A stretch of 64,000 nucleotides of DNA from Pseudaminobacter soli (ex Zhang et al. 2022) (GCF_014595955.1 NZ_JABVCF010000004.1:248001-312000); one strand, 5' to 3'. Shown: positions 46,538 to 55,990, numbered from the stretch's first letter. Numbers and translations: made by a program. The notes: a model not told the origin generated them from the sequence alone.

Positions 46538-47239
46538 ATGACGACCAAGGTTGCGATCATCACGGCAGGAGGCAGCGGCATGGGAGCCGACGCCGCCCGC
46601 AAGCTGGCCGAGGACGGTTTTCAGGTCGCCATCCTCTCCTCTTCGGGCAAGGGCGAAGCCCTGGCGGAGAGCCTGGGCGGGGTCGGCGTCACCGGCTCGA
46701 ACCGCTCGAACGAGGATCTGAAGCGCCTCGTCGATGCCGCGATGGAGCGGTGGGGCCGTATCGATGCGGCGGTCAACAGTGCCGCCCATGGCCCGCGCGC
46801 ACCGATTCTCGAGATCACCGACGAGGACTGGCACACCGGAATGGAGATCTATTTCCTCAATGCCGTGCGGGTCGCGCGGCTGGTCACGCCGATCATGCAG
46901 GCGCAGAAATCCGGCTCGATCGTCAACATCTCGACCTATGCGGCCTTCGAGCCGGAGGCGCTGTTCCCCACCTCAGGCGTGTTCCGTTCCGGGCTCGCAG
47001 CTTTCACGAAGCTGTTCGCGGACAAGTATGCAGCCGACAATGTGCGGATGAACAACGTGCTGCCCGGCTTCATCGACAGCCTTCCCGAAGTGGGCGAGCG
47101 CCGGGAGCGCATCCCGATGGGGCGTTACGGGCGGGTCGAGGAGGTTTCCGAGCTGATCGCCTTCCTGGCGAGCGACAAATCCAGCTACATCACCGGCCAG
47201 AACATCCGCATAGACGGCGGCATCACGCGATCAGTGTGA
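46538..47239 (+). CDS. Atypical short-chain dehydrogenase/reductase
   Basis: A 233-residue SDR-fold protein. The cofactor motif is ITAGGSGMGADAARKLAE and the NNAG-like strand reads AAVNSAAHG. The usual Tyr-x3-Lys is missing: aligning FPTSGVFRSGLAAFTKL with the typical YSASKAALEAF puts Ser at Tyr and Arg at Lys. The upstream catalytic Ser/Thr region (VNISTYAAFEPEA) remains. Relatives in rhizobia also lack the Tyr, so this is a real subfamily whose activity is unclear. ATG 46538 has AGGAGG at 46527-46532; an in-frame extension to 46472 is less likely. Confidence 0.85.
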   Translation: MTTKVAIITAGGSGMGADAARKLAEDGFQVAILSSSGKGEALAESLGGVGVTGSNRSNEDLKRLVDAAMERWGRIDAAVNSAAHGPRAPILEITDEDWHTGMEIYFLNAVRVARLVTPIMQAQKSGSIVNISTYAAFEPEALFPTSGVFRSGLAAFTKLFADKYAADNVRMNNVLPGFIDSLPEVGERRERIPMGRYGRVEEVSELIAFLASDKSSYITGQNIRIDGGITRSV

Positions 47240-47272
47240 CGGGCGCGCCTGTGGCCGCCGTCATCCCGGCGA

Positions 47273-47983
47273 TTACGACTCCGCACCAGGGCGTAGTCCG
47301 CGCAGGAACGTCGCCAGATCGTCGGTGACGAAGTCGACCGCGTCGTCGAAGGCCGGATCACGCTCCCAGATCTCCGAAAAGGTGGGCTCGAAATTGCGCG
47401 GCACGATGAGCACGGTGGTCATGCCGAGTGCCTTGGGCGTGACCAGATTGCGGGCGAGATCCTCGAACATGACCGCGTCCGACCCAACGATCTTGTGCAG
47501 CGCGACGAAGCGGTCGTAGGTCTGCGGCGCCGGCTTCGGCGTCAGCCCTGCGGCCACGATGTCGAAGATCTCGTCGAAATGATCGAGGATGCCTAGCTGC
47601 CGCGCGGTGCGCTCGGCATGGCCGCGGTCGCCATTGGTGAAGATGAACTTTCGGCCCGGCAGAGCCTTTATCGCGTCCCCCAGCGCGGGGTCCGGCACCA
47701 CCCAGGAATAATCGATGTCGTGTACCTTCAGCAGGAAATCGTCCGGATCGATGTTGTGGCGCTCCATCAGCCCGGCCAGCGTGGTGCCATACTGCAGGTA
47801 GAGCTCCTTCTGCAGCTTGCGCGCCTCTTCGCGCGGCAGGCTGAGCAGTTCCGACACATAGGCGGTCATGCGCACGTCGATCTGCGAGAACAGGTTGGTG
47901 TGGTGCGGGTAGAGCGTGTTGTCGAGGTCGAAGACCCAGTCCTTCACATGGGCGAAGCGCGCGGGATCGGGCTGGTCTGTCAT
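47273..47983 (-). CDS. Pyrimidine 5'-nucleotidase (HAD family)
   Basis: A 236-residue haloacid-dehalogenase-type phosphatase of the TIGR01993 pyrimidine 5'-nucleotidase group. Motif I is VFDLDNTLYPH (nucleophile Asp plus acid Asp), motif II is FTNGDRGHAER, and the motif IV-like acidic pair is in FEDLARNLVTPKALGM. It should release phosphate from UMP/CMP-like nucleotides. ATG 47983 has AGGAAGAGA before it; the frame is open to 48109. In related rhizobia the gene is often next to dapD; here it is about 8 kb away. Confidence 0.9.
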   Translation of the reverse strand: MTDQPDPARFAHVKDWVFDLDNTLYPHHTNLFSQIDVRMTAYVSELLSLPREEARKLQKELYLQYGTTLAGLMERHNIDPDDFLLKVHDIDYSWVVPDPALGDAIKALPGRKFIFTNGDRGHAERTARQLGILDHFDEIFDIVAAGLTPKPAPQTYDRFVALHKIVGSDAVMFEDLARNLVTPKALGMTTVLIVPRNFEPTFSEIWERDPAFDDAVDFVTDDLATFLRGLRPGAES

Positions 47984-48192
47984 GCTTCTCTTCCTGAGCA
48001 ACGGAGGGGCGCTGTGCTCCCCAGCTATGGCCGACGGGAGACAGGATTCCAATGCGGCCTGACGGCCGGAGTGGTCTAGAACGCCAAGCCTGGCAGGACA
48101 AGCCAGCACGCCTTGCCCTTGTCGATGTGCGGCCGGTACGCGGCCCTAACTTTCGCCCGCCTGGAGACCGTAGCGCGATCCGAGCGATGGGG

Positions 48193-48232
48193 TTGACACT
48201 GTAAAGATCGAGGTTATCTTTACAGTGTAAAG
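48193..48232 (+). promoter_or_regulatory. Promoter overlapped by a multi-site inverted-repeat operator
   Basis: A -35 TTGACA (48193-48198) and -10 TATCTT (48215-48220), 16 bp apart, are covered by symmetry. ACACTGTAAAGAT (48196-48208) and ATCTTTACAGTGT (48216-48228) form a perfect 13-bp inverted repeat. CTTTACA-G-TGTAAAG (48218-48232) is a second perfect palindrome sharing one arm. This gives three copies of the half-site TGTAAAG, as for a dimeric repressor binding cooperatively. No adjacent gene encodes an obvious regulator. Confidence 0.7.
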
Positions 48233-48250
48233 AATTGCTTGGAGCTTCCC

Positions 48251-48700
48251 ATGGACGGCGCCATAGTCGACCTTCTGCTTGCCATAGCCCACCACATCCT
48301 GGTGTTCGCCATCGCGGCGCTCCTTGCGGCCGAACTTGCCTTGGCGCGACCGGGGCTGGCCAAGGCCGATCTGCCAGCGCTCGGCCGGGTCGATGCAGTC
48401 TATGGCGCCTGCGCCGTCCTGATCATCCTGATTGGCATCGGCCGTGTGCTCTTCGGCCTGAAGGGATGGGAGTTCTACGTCTACAATCCGGCCTTCTGGC
48501 TGAAGATGGCGGCCTTCGGCACGGTCGGGCTGCTGTCGATCGCGCCGACGCGGGCCATCCTGCGCTGGCGGCGCGCCAGTCTGGCGCAAGTACCGGAACT
48601 GGAGGTCAGCGCGATGAGGCGGTGGCTCAAGCTCGAGGCGGGGGTTTTCGTGCTGATCCTGGTCTTCGCAGCGGCGATGGCGCGCGGCGTCGGCATGTAA
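48251..48700 (+). CDS. DUF2214 family membrane protein
   Basis: A 149-residue inner-membrane protein of the DUF2214 family, with four predicted helices (about 8-30, 52-70, 82-100, 127-147). Family stretches are LAIAHHILVF (a His pair in helix 1) and NPAFWLKMAAF. The conserved His residues could bind haem or metal, but function is unknown. ATG 48251 has GGAG at 48241-48244. The promoter carries a strong inverted-repeat operator, so the gene is probably tightly repressed by an unknown factor. The M24 peptidase converges 52 bp after its end. Confidence 0.85.
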   Translation: MDGAIVDLLLAIAHHILVFAIAALLAAELALARPGLAKADLPALGRVDAVYGACAVLIILIGIGRVLFGLKGWEFYVYNPAFWLKMAAFGTVGLLSIAPTRAILRWRRASLAQVPELEVSAMRRWLKLEAGVFVLILVFAAAMARGVGM

Positions 48701-48752
48701 ACGACGCCACCGACTGATCGACTTGCCGCTGAGGCCAGTGAGTCTAGCAGAA

Positions 48753-49943
48753 CTAGCCTCGTCCGCCCCTGTTCCAGCCCCGGCCGCGCTCGCCGAACAT
48801 CTCGTAGCCGGTCTCGGTGATGGCGACCGTGTCCTCCAGCTTGATGAAGCCGCGCCACGGGTGGAGCATGGTCGTCTCGACCGACAGCACCATGCCGGCT
48901 TCGAGCGGGCTAGCAGCGTCGACGCCTTCATAGGCGACCGGATGGTTTGTCATCAGAAACGGCGCTTCATGGCTGATCAGCCCCATGCCATGGGCGAAAA
49001 AGTCGGTGAAGGCCGCTACCGGCGACGCCTTCAGCACGCTCTCGGCATGCGCGATCACGTCGCCGCCGAGCGCGCCCGTCCTGATCTTAGAGAAGGCGGC
49101 TTGCTGCACGGCGTCGATCTCGGCAAGCAGGTCGTCGAGTTCGGAATCCGGCTCGCCCAGCACGCCCATGCGGCAAAGATCGCCGATATAGCCGTGGAAA
49201 TTGCCGCCGGAATCAATCGACAGAACCTCGCCCGGCTTCCACGCCTGTGGCGAGGCCGCACGGTTGTGGCTAGGTCCCAGCGTCAGCAGGCAGTATTCGA
49301 ACTGCAGCCCGCGCTCGGTCTCCTCCCGCCGCAGCCGCTCGATGATCTCGGCCTTGGTCGTGCCCTCGCGCGCCCATTCGATCGTGGCGATCATCGAGTC
49401 GGTGATCAACTCGGAGGCAGCGCGAAGCTTCTCCAGCTCTTCCGGTGTCTTGACGGCCCTCAGCCGTTCCAGCACCGAGGTCGCCTCGACCAGTTCCGCG
49501 CGGTTGCCGAGTTGCTCCAGCACCGCATGCGCATCCGATGGTAGGAACGGCGGCTCGATGCCGATGCGCGCACCGGGCGAGGCGATCTTCCGAACGTGCT
49601 CCGCGGCGAGCGTCGCGGCATCGAGCGTACCCCAGGTGGCCGTGTGCAGCGTCGGTGTCCAGAACGGCCGGTTGGCGTGCTCCCCGCCCTCCATCTTGTT
49701 TCCGATATAGGCGGCGTGGTCCGGCCGGCCCTTCTCGTAGACCACGACGGGCAGGTAGCGGCTGTGGCCGATTGCATCCATCGCCGAGAAGAAGATGAAC
49801 TTGTAGCCGCCGAGCAGATACTGGACGTTGTGCTTCGACGTGGCGACCAGCACGTCGATTCCGGCCTGTTCCATCAGCCGGTCGAGTTTCTGGTGGTCGA
49901 AAGGCACGGCGGCACGGCGGCCGTTCTCGGCTTTGACGTTCAT
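48753..49943 (-). CDS. M24 family metallopeptidase (Xaa-Pro-type)
   Basis: A 396-residue pita-bread-fold protein: a creatinase-like N-terminal domain (about 1-150) followed by the M24 domain. All five metal ligands are present: Asp in SIDSGGNFHG, Asp in YIGDLCR, His in FFAHGMGL, Glu in LSVETTML and Glu in IKLEDTVAI. It may cut Xaa-Pro dipeptides or a cyclic amide; the precise substrate is not evident. ATG 49943 follows AGGGAGAGA. The gene lies between the convergent DUF2214 gene and the adenylate cyclase, with no clear functional link. Confidence 0.9.
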   Translation of the reverse strand: MNVKAENGRRAAVPFDHQKLDRLMEQAGIDVLVATSKHNVQYLLGGYKFIFFSAMDAIGHSRYLPVVVYEKGRPDHAAYIGNKMEGGEHANRPFWTPTLHTATWGTLDAATLAAEHVRKIASPGARIGIEPPFLPSDAHAVLEQLGNRAELVEATSVLERLRAVKTPEELEKLRAASELITDSMIATIEWAREGTTKAEIIERLRREETERGLQFEYCLLTLGPSHNRAASPQAWKPGEVLSIDSGGNFHGYIGDLCRMGVLGEPDSELDDLLAEIDAVQQAAFSKIRTGALGGDVIAHAESVLKASPVAAFTDFFAHGMGLISHEAPFLMTNHPVAYEGVDAASPLEAGMVLSVETTMLHPWRGFIKLEDTVAITETGYEMFGERGRGWNRGGRG

Positions 49944-50004
49944 GAGCTCTCTCCCTTGACGCAACGGTAGCGCGAAGGAGAGGCAGCCGCAATGTAGGGC
50001 TAGA

Positions 50005-51948
50005 TCAATCCGCCCTTGCCTTTAGGCGCATCTGCGTGAGCCGGTAGTATTCGGCAAGCGGTGGGAGATCACGCCTCAGCAAGGCGAACCGGGAATCCCC
50101 GTTCGCGAGGCGCTCTTCCAGGAGATCTGCGACCAGGGAGCCGTGGATCGCGAGCGCCTGGAGATCGCAGCCCGGCACCGGCGTGGATACCGTGACCGGC
50201 TCGCGCTTGCCCTTCACCGTGATCCGGTCGAGCGGCGCGAGCGGGATCTGGTCGGCCACGCGGCGCGCGGTCTCCTCTCCGATCAGGATCGACACGCCGA
50301 GCGCCTTCGTCCCGCTCTCGAGGCGCGCGGCGAGGTTCACGGGGTCGCCGAGCGCGGAATAGTTGAAGCGGAAATCCGAGCCCATATTGCCGACCACGCA
50401 TTCGCCGGTGTTCACGCCGACGCCGATCCTGAGTCTTGGCGCAGGAGTTGCCCCTGCCTCGGCTTCGAGTTCCGCGTTCAGCTTGTCGATGGCTTGAACG
50501 GTACCGAGCGCCGCCTCCACCGCATGCCGGGCGTGGTCGGGATCCTCCAGCGGTGCGTTCCAGAACGCCATCACCGCGTCGCCGATATATTTGTCGATCG
50601 TGCCGCCGGCCTCGAGGATCACCTCCGACAGCGGGTTGAGCAGTCGGTTCATCAGGCTGGTGAGCCCCTCCGGATCGTCCTTCATCTGCTCCGAGATGGT
50701 GGTGAACCCGCGCACGTCGCAGAACAGCACCGTGATCACGCGGCGCTCGCCGCCGAGCTTGAGCGGGGAGGGATCGTCGGCCAGCCGCTGCACGAGGACG
50801 GGCGAAAGGTACTGCGAGAAGGCGCGCGTGATCCGCATGCGCCGCCGCCGCTCGTCGGCGTAGTCGCGCGCGCTCTGGATGCCGGCGACCGCGGCGAAGG
50901 CCAGCGAGGGGGCGAGCGGCGGCAGAAAAATCCGGCCGTACCGTACAAGCAAAAATCCGCCGCCGAAGCAGAGCAGAACAGTTGCGACCGCCGCCGCGGC
51001 GGTCCTCCAGCCGGTCTGCCACCGCACCGTCGCGACCGCGAGCGCGGCCGCCAGCATGACGGAAGCCGCTACGGCGAGCGTGGGAACGGGCATGATGAAG
51101 CGGTTTTCCGCCAGGTTCTCCAGGATCGTCGCCTGCAGTTCGACCCCGGGCAGGAGGAGACGGCTTCGTGACGTGAAGGAGATAGCGAAGAGGTCGGGAC
51201 CTCCGGCGTCGATCTGTGAGGCCGACTGCGTCGACAGGCCGACAAGCACGATGCGGTCGCGAAAGATGCCTTCCGGCAGGAAGGCGGCCGGATCGAGCGC
51301 CTGGTAGTAGGAGACGGTCTCGAAGGTGCGCGCCGGCCCGAAGGTCTGGATCAGCGCATCGGCCGGTGCTGCAGGGGCAGGCCGACCAGCGGCTTCGAGC
51401 ACGCGCGCGGCAAAGCCGTCCTCGTAAATCGGAATTTTGCGGACCACGCCGTCGCTTTCGATGGCGACCGAGGCGAGGCCCGAACCGGCTCTTTTTTCGG
51501 TGAAGGCCGGCAGAGGCTCGACCCTGATCTGCTGGTCCGCTTGTGGCGTCCGAATTACGGTCAGGTCGGCCGCGAGAACAACGTCCGGCGCAAGCGCATC
51601 GGCGAGTGCCTGGTCGGCAGTCGCGGCGGAGGGCTCGGAGAAGATGATGTCGAGTCCGATCGCCTTCGCGCCGGCGGCGCGCAATGAGCGGACGAGATCC
51701 GCGTGCAGGTCACGCGGCCACGGCCAGCGCAGGCCGACTTCCGCCATGGAAGGCTCGTCGATTGCCACGATGATCGGAGCATCGGCCGACGGCGATGGCG
51801 GCGCGAGTGTCGAAAAATAGTCGAAGATCTTCAGATCGACGAGGCGCCAGGGCGACGTCTGCGCCGCCGCAAGCACCGCGCCGGCAACCGCCAGGGCGAT
51901 CAGGATGAGCGTGCTAAGGCGGCGGTCGTCCCCGCCGGCGGCCCTCAT
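50005..51948 (-). CDS. CHASE2 sensor adenylate cyclase (class III)
   Basis: A 647-residue receptor cyclase. One helix at about 12-30, a periplasmic CHASE2 domain (about 35-310, with IIVAIDEPSMAEVGLRWPWPR), three helices (about 320-400), then a class III cyclase domain (about 415-600). The catalytic Asp pair lies in LFCDVRGF and YIGDAVMAF, the adenine-specifying Lys and Asp in DKYIGD and SALGDPVN, and the transition-state Asn/Arg in VNLAARLE, so cAMP synthesis is expected. The gene starts 1 bp after the stop of the FecR-TPR-barrel gene upstream, so they are one operon and probably one signalling unit. Confidence 0.92.
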   Translation of the reverse strand: MRAAGGDDRRLSTLILIALAVAGAVLAAAQTSPWRLVDLKIFDYFSTLAPPSPSADAPIIVAIDEPSMAEVGLRWPWPRDLHADLVRSLRAAGAKAIGLDIIFSEPSAATADQALADALAPDVVLAADLTVIRTPQADQQIRVEPLPAFTEKRAGSGLASVAIESDGVVRKIPIYEDGFAARVLEAAGRPAPAAPADALIQTFGPARTFETVSYYQALDPAAFLPEGIFRDRIVLVGLSTQSASQIDAGGPDLFAISFTSRSRLLLPGVELQATILENLAENRFIMPVPTLAVAASVMLAAALAVATVRWQTGWRTAAAAVATVLLCFGGGFLLVRYGRIFLPPLAPSLAFAAVAGIQSARDYADERRRRMRITRAFSQYLSPVLVQRLADDPSPLKLGGERRVITVLFCDVRGFTTISEQMKDDPEGLTSLMNRLLNPLSEVILEAGGTIDKYIGDAVMAFWNAPLEDPDHARHAVEAALGTVQAIDKLNAELEAEAGATPAPRLRIGVGVNTGECVVGNMGSDFRFNYSALGDPVNLAARLESGTKALGVSILIGEETARRVADQIPLAPLDRITVKGKREPVTVSTPVPGCDLQALAIHGSLVADLLEERLANGDSRFALLRRDLPPLAEYYRLTQMRLKARAD

Positions 51949-51949
51949 C

Positions 51950-54900
51950 TTAGAACCGCATTTTTAGCGAGCCAGTGAAGGTGCGACCCCAGCCGGGTAC
52001 CTGGGGCGCAACTTCGAACTCCTCGTCGAAGAGGTTGTAGGCTGCCAGTTCCAGTTCGAAGCGCTTGTCGAATGGCTCCCAGGTCAGGAACGCGTCTGCG
52101 GTCCAGTAGGCGTCCAACTCGGTACCGGATGCGTTGCCGGCGCGCTCGCCCACATAAGTGGCGGCGACAGTGGCCTTCATATTCCACGGGTGGACGTAAG
52201 TGAGACCGATCCTCGCCAGTTTCTCCGGGACAAAGGGAAGCGGCCCGCCGAAGCCCACCGTCGTCGGGTCCTCGTTCTCAGATTCCGCATAGGCGAAGCT
52301 CGCGAACGCTCCAAATCCGTTGGTCAGCCAGACATTGGCGGTCACGCCCACCCGGTCGATGCGTCCTTCGGTGAGTGAAATCTGATCCAGCGAAATCGGC
52401 ACGGGGATGGCGAGGTTTTCCAAGTCCTGATGCTGATAGTCGACGGCTGTGAAGAAATAGTCCGTCCATTCGGCATCCCAGCGCGCCGCGAATGTGCGGC
52501 TCGATCCGCCGATGTCCAGGGGCGCCTGATTGGCTTGGATGCCGAGCACGCCGATCGGAGCGAGCGTGACGGCATTGATCGCGCTGCTTTCTTCCATGTA
52601 GGCGAAGCGCAGCCAATGATCCTCCACCGGCGACAAGGCAACTCCGGCGCGCGGTTCAAGCCTCACGTCGTCGAAGCCGTCACCGTCGAACCAAGTGACG
52701 AACGCGGCAGCTTCTGCCTTAAAGCTGGGCGTGATCTCGTAGATGATGTCGGCATAGGTGCGGCCAGCCGCCAGTGAGAAATCCTGCTCCTCCGGCGCAG
52801 TGGGCTCCGGCCCGAGAAAGCCGGTCTGGAAGCGCTTCTGATCGAAGGTTCCGCCCTCGACGCCGTAGCGGAGGGTAAATTGTTCGATATCGAGGGCATG
52901 GTTGACCGCCCCGATAACCGACTTCTGATCCGCGTCGATTTGCTGGCCAGAGGTCAGAACCACCGGAGTGGGCATCCCCGCGACATCGAAAGCGATCGAG
53001 CCGACTTCATCGCTGTGTCGCTTGAAACCGGAGGCGAAGATACCGGCACTTACGACGTTGTGGTAGCCGAGTGTGTGGCTCCATGCAGCGCCATAGCTCG
53101 CCGTTCGATCTTCCACCGAGCGGTCGTACGCAGCCGCGAGAATGTCGACCCCAGGCAGGAACGGCACGGGAGGAAGGAAGGCGAACAGCCCGTCCGACTG
53201 ACGCTCATTCGAGTCCTGGTAGTTCAAATAGGCAATCACCCGGTCCTGAGGCGTCGGCATCGCGGTGACATAGCCGCTGCCCAGTATGGTCCGATCATCC
53301 AGCGTGAAGGACGCGCTCGGAACGGGCAGGCCGGGCGTCGTGGCCACCCGATCCTCCGTGGTGTCGTCTATCGAAAGTCGGCCGTATATGCTGATCGGGA
53401 ACGGTGCCGCGAGGAAACCCTGAACATCGGCTTCTCCCGTCCATCCACTTGCCGCCCCACCGGTCCCGCCACCTCCGACCGTCACTTCCATGAAGGGTTG
53501 CCGCACCAGCCCGGCACTGCGCGAGCGGGAGGCAATCATGCGGGGGTCGAGCAGCAGTCCTTGCAGGAATGAGGCAAAGGAGTCGTTGCTGACGACAGGT
53601 TCGGCCACGACCGTCTGCCCAAAGTCGCCGCTGACGATGAAAGGGTTCGGACTGCCGGCAACCGCCTGATCGACGAAGGCGGTGGCCGAAAACGGATCGA
53701 ACACGACATCGCCATAGTAGCGGCCCCAGGCGTCCAGTCCTTGCAGACGATAGGCCTGGTTGAGAGTAGAGCCCTGGTCCTGGCTTGCACTGAGTGCGGC
53801 GTAGTCGCCGCCGCGCGCTCGCGACCGCCTCAACGCGTCCTGGGCCGAACGGATCGCCCGGTCGCTCTGGTAGGTGTCGATCGCCATCGCCGTCTCGAAG
53901 GTGGACGTGACCGGGTCGTTCGGGTCCAATCGGTCGGCGTTTTCCAGAGCCTGCTCGGCGGGCTCGCGGTCTCCGTTCTCGTAGTGCGCGGCAGCGAGCA
54001 GAAGCAGCCCCTGGGCATATGCCGGATTGGCCGTCGATCCGGCCAGCAGGTCCTCGATCGCCGCATCGAGGTCCCCGCTCTTCAGCCTATAGAGACCCCG
54101 CGCGGTAAGACCGATGTCGAACCCCGGATCAACGGCGAGCGCAATGTCGATCTCACGTTTGGCGGCGGCAAGCCGATCCTGGTCGAGATAAACTATGGCC
54201 AGGTTGGCATGCGACACCGGATCCTGCGGATCGAGTTCGATCGCCTTCTTGAAGGCCGATTCCGCTTCGCGATCCGCGCCGCGCGCGCTCTGCACGTTGC
54301 CAAGCGCGTTCCAGATCGAGGACGAGCCCGGCGCGAGCGCTGCGGCGCGGGTGAGATCCTCCAGCGCGCTGTCGAGCTTGCTCTCGAAGCCGGCAAGATA
54401 GTGCGCCCGCGCTTCCAGCGCTGTCGGGTCGTCAGGATCGAGCGACAGCGCCCGGTCGACAGCCTGCTTCACCTGCTCGCGGTCGTCGAGCAGAAGCGCG
54501 AACTGCGCGCGTGCAGCCGGCAGCGTCGGATCGTTGGGATAGCGCTGCTCGGCGCGCTGAAGGACGTCTGTTCCCGCCTTGATGCCGTGCAGGAATCCGG
54601 CCGTCCAGGCTTCGGCGAGCGCGCCGAACGGGCCGTCCGCCGCGCCTTTGGGCGGCTGCTCGACTCGTTCGGGATTGGCGAGCGAGCGCGCAAAATAGCC
54701 GCCATAGGCGGCGATCGACCGCCTGCTGCCGGTAAGCCGTGGCAGGGCGCGCTCGAACAGTTGGATCGCATCACCATAGCGCTGCTCCGCGGCGGCGATC
54801 ATGGCGTCGACCAGATCGAGCTTGGCCTTCTGGCCAGGCGTCAGGCGAAAGGCGCGGGCGTGCTCGGCCGCGCGTCTCGCCGCTGCGCGCCCGTCATAGG

Positions 54901-55648
54901 ACAGCGCCACCTCGGCTTGCGTCAGCCAATCCTCGGCGCCGCGCGCCGCCTCGGGAACGGCGGCGATGCGTGCGCGCTCGCGCCGCATGTCGGCGCTCGA
55001 CATCGGCGAGACCGGCAGCGCGACAAAACCGTTGCGCAGCGAGATGTAGAACAGCATCTGCTCGCGGTCGTCTGGATCGACGATGACCGTCTTGGTCGGA
55101 GCCTGTCCGATCGAGGCGGACGCGGCCTCGCCGCGCGTCACCTGGACCGAACCTAGCGGATTCGACAGTTCCACCACGCCCTCGAGCACGATCAGCGAGG
55201 TTCGGCCGGAGGCGTCGACGCTCATCGTCCAGTCGGTGCCGCGGATCGCCGCCGCTGCCGCTGCCGTCTCGATCATCACGCCTTCGCCGCCGCGCTCGGC
55301 CCGTGCCCAGATGCTGCCGCTCTCCAGTTCAAGCACAGAGTCGGCACCGCCAGTGCTCACGCTCTTAACCACCATGGTGGTGTTACGGCCGAGCCTGACC
55401 TGCGTGTTGTCCGAAAACAGCACTGCAAGGTTGCCGAGCGCGTTCGTCCTCAGCACGTCGCCTGGAAGCAGGTCCTGGTGGATATCGACGGTGCGCCAGC
55501 CGCTGATGTCGATGAAATTGACTTCTTCGCCGGCCTTTCGGGCGATGACCGATCCCGCCGGAGAGCCGGCGCGCGGGACCGGCTCTGCAAATACAATGGC
55601 CGTGGAGGCCAGCATCGCACCCGCAACAGCCGCCGCAACCTTCCGCAT
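51950..55648 (-). CDS. FecR-TPR-outer-membrane beta-barrel protein
   Basis: A 1232-residue exported protein of unusual architecture. Signal peptide about 1-22. A FecR-type domain (about 50-160: DVLRTNALGNLAVLFSDNTQ, LELESGSIWARAE, IRGTDWTMSVD). A tetratricopeptide solenoid (about 240-620, with repeats such as AFKKAIELDPQDPVSHANLA). A C-terminal outer-membrane barrel of about 530 residues with alternating aromatic strands and the terminal FTGSLKMRF, whose last Phe is the Bam recognition residue; the region LAAYNLFDEEFE recalls TonB-dependent receptors. It lacks a plug domain. It could sense an envelope ligand or load and pass it through TPRs to the CHASE2 cyclase encoded 1 bp downstream. Role inferred. 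Confidence 0.85.
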   Translation of the reverse strand: MRKVAAAVAGAMLASTAIVFAEPVPRAGSPAGSVIARKAGEEVNFIDISGWRTVDIHQDLLPGDVLRTNALGNLAVLFSDNTQVRLGRNTTMVVKSVSTGGADSVLELESGSIWARAERGGEGVMIETAAAAAAIRGTDWTMSVDASGRTSLIVLEGVVELSNPLGSVQVTRGEAASASIGQAPTKTVIVDPDDREQMLFYISLRNGFVALPVSPMSSADMRRERARIAAVPEAARGAEDWLTQAEVALSYDGRAAARRAAEHARAFRLTPGQKAKLDLVDAMIAAAEQRYGDAIQLFERALPRLTGSRRSIAAYGGYFARSLANPERVEQPPKGAADGPFGALAEAWTAGFLHGIKAGTDVLQRAEQRYPNDPTLPAARAQFALLLDDREQVKQAVDRALSLDPDDPTALEARAHYLAGFESKLDSALEDLTRAAALAPGSSSIWNALGNVQSARGADREAESAFKKAIELDPQDPVSHANLAIVYLDQDRLAAAKREIDIALAVDPGFDIGLTARGLYRLKSGDLDAAIEDLLAGSTANPAYAQGLLLLAAAHYENGDREPAEQALENADRLDPNDPVTSTFETAMAIDTYQSDRAIRSAQDALRRSRARGGDYAALSASQDQGSTLNQAYRLQGLDAWGRYYGDVVFDPFSATAFVDQAVAGSPNPFIVSGDFGQTVVAEPVVSNDSFASFLQGLLLDPRMIASRSRSAGLVRQPFMEVTVGGGGTGGAASGWTGEADVQGFLAAPFPISIYGRLSIDDTTEDRVATTPGLPVPSASFTLDDRTILGSGYVTAMPTPQDRVIAYLNYQDSNERQSDGLFAFLPPVPFLPGVDILAAAYDRSVEDRTASYGAAWSHTLGYHNVVSAGIFASGFKRHSDEVGSIAFDVAGMPTPVVLTSGQQIDADQKSVIGAVNHALDIEQFTLRYGVEGGTFDQKRFQTGFLGPEPTAPEEQDFSLAAGRTYADIIYEITPSFKAEAAAFVTWFDGDGFDDVRLEPRAGVALSPVEDHWLRFAYMEESSAINAVTLAPIGVLGIQANQAPLDIGGSSRTFAARWDAEWTDYFFTAVDYQHQDLENLAIPVPISLDQISLTEGRIDRVGVTANVWLTNGFGAFASFAYAESENEDPTTVGFGGPLPFVPEKLARIGLTYVHPWNMKATVAATYVGERAGNASGTELDAYWTADAFLTWEPFDKRFELELAAYNLFDEEFEVAPQVPGWGRTFTGSLKMRF

Positions 55649-55961
55649 CTGTGTTTTTCGCCCGCCTCAACCCCGGAGGGCGGTTATGATGAGAAAGAAA
55701 AACGCGTGTCAAGCGCGCATGACCGAAGGTCAGCACATGATTCGGTTGAAAGTTTCGGCCTGTGGCATCCGGGCCTACGAGTATTCTGGGAGGCGAAGCC
55801 TTGGGCATCGCTCTAGACAACTTTGGGTTTCTTTTGAGGCTCGCCCATGGAAGTTTGCGCGCAGCCCTTCAATGTCAAAGAGGGCTCGCAAGACATTCAT
55901 GCGCAAGCCTCGAGGGACGCGCCAACCCGACTTCGGGTCCCTCATCTTCTCCGATCCACTC
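55649..55961. other. Intergenic gap upstream of ffs
   Basis: About 310 bp between the divergent FecR-barrel gene and the SRP RNA. It must hold the promoter of the two-gene cyclase operon on the minus strand, which I cannot pinpoint. Short open frames here lack coding features. Confidence 0.5.
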
Positions 55962-55990
55962 TTGCAATCGCGCCGCCGATTGACGATATG
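55962..55990 (+). promoter_or_regulatory. Promoter of the SRP RNA gene
   Basis: TTGCAA (55962-55967) and GATATG (55985-55990) with a 17-bp spacer. Initiation would fall seven bases later, exactly at the first base of the predicted SRP RNA, which supports the assignment. Confidence 0.6.
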
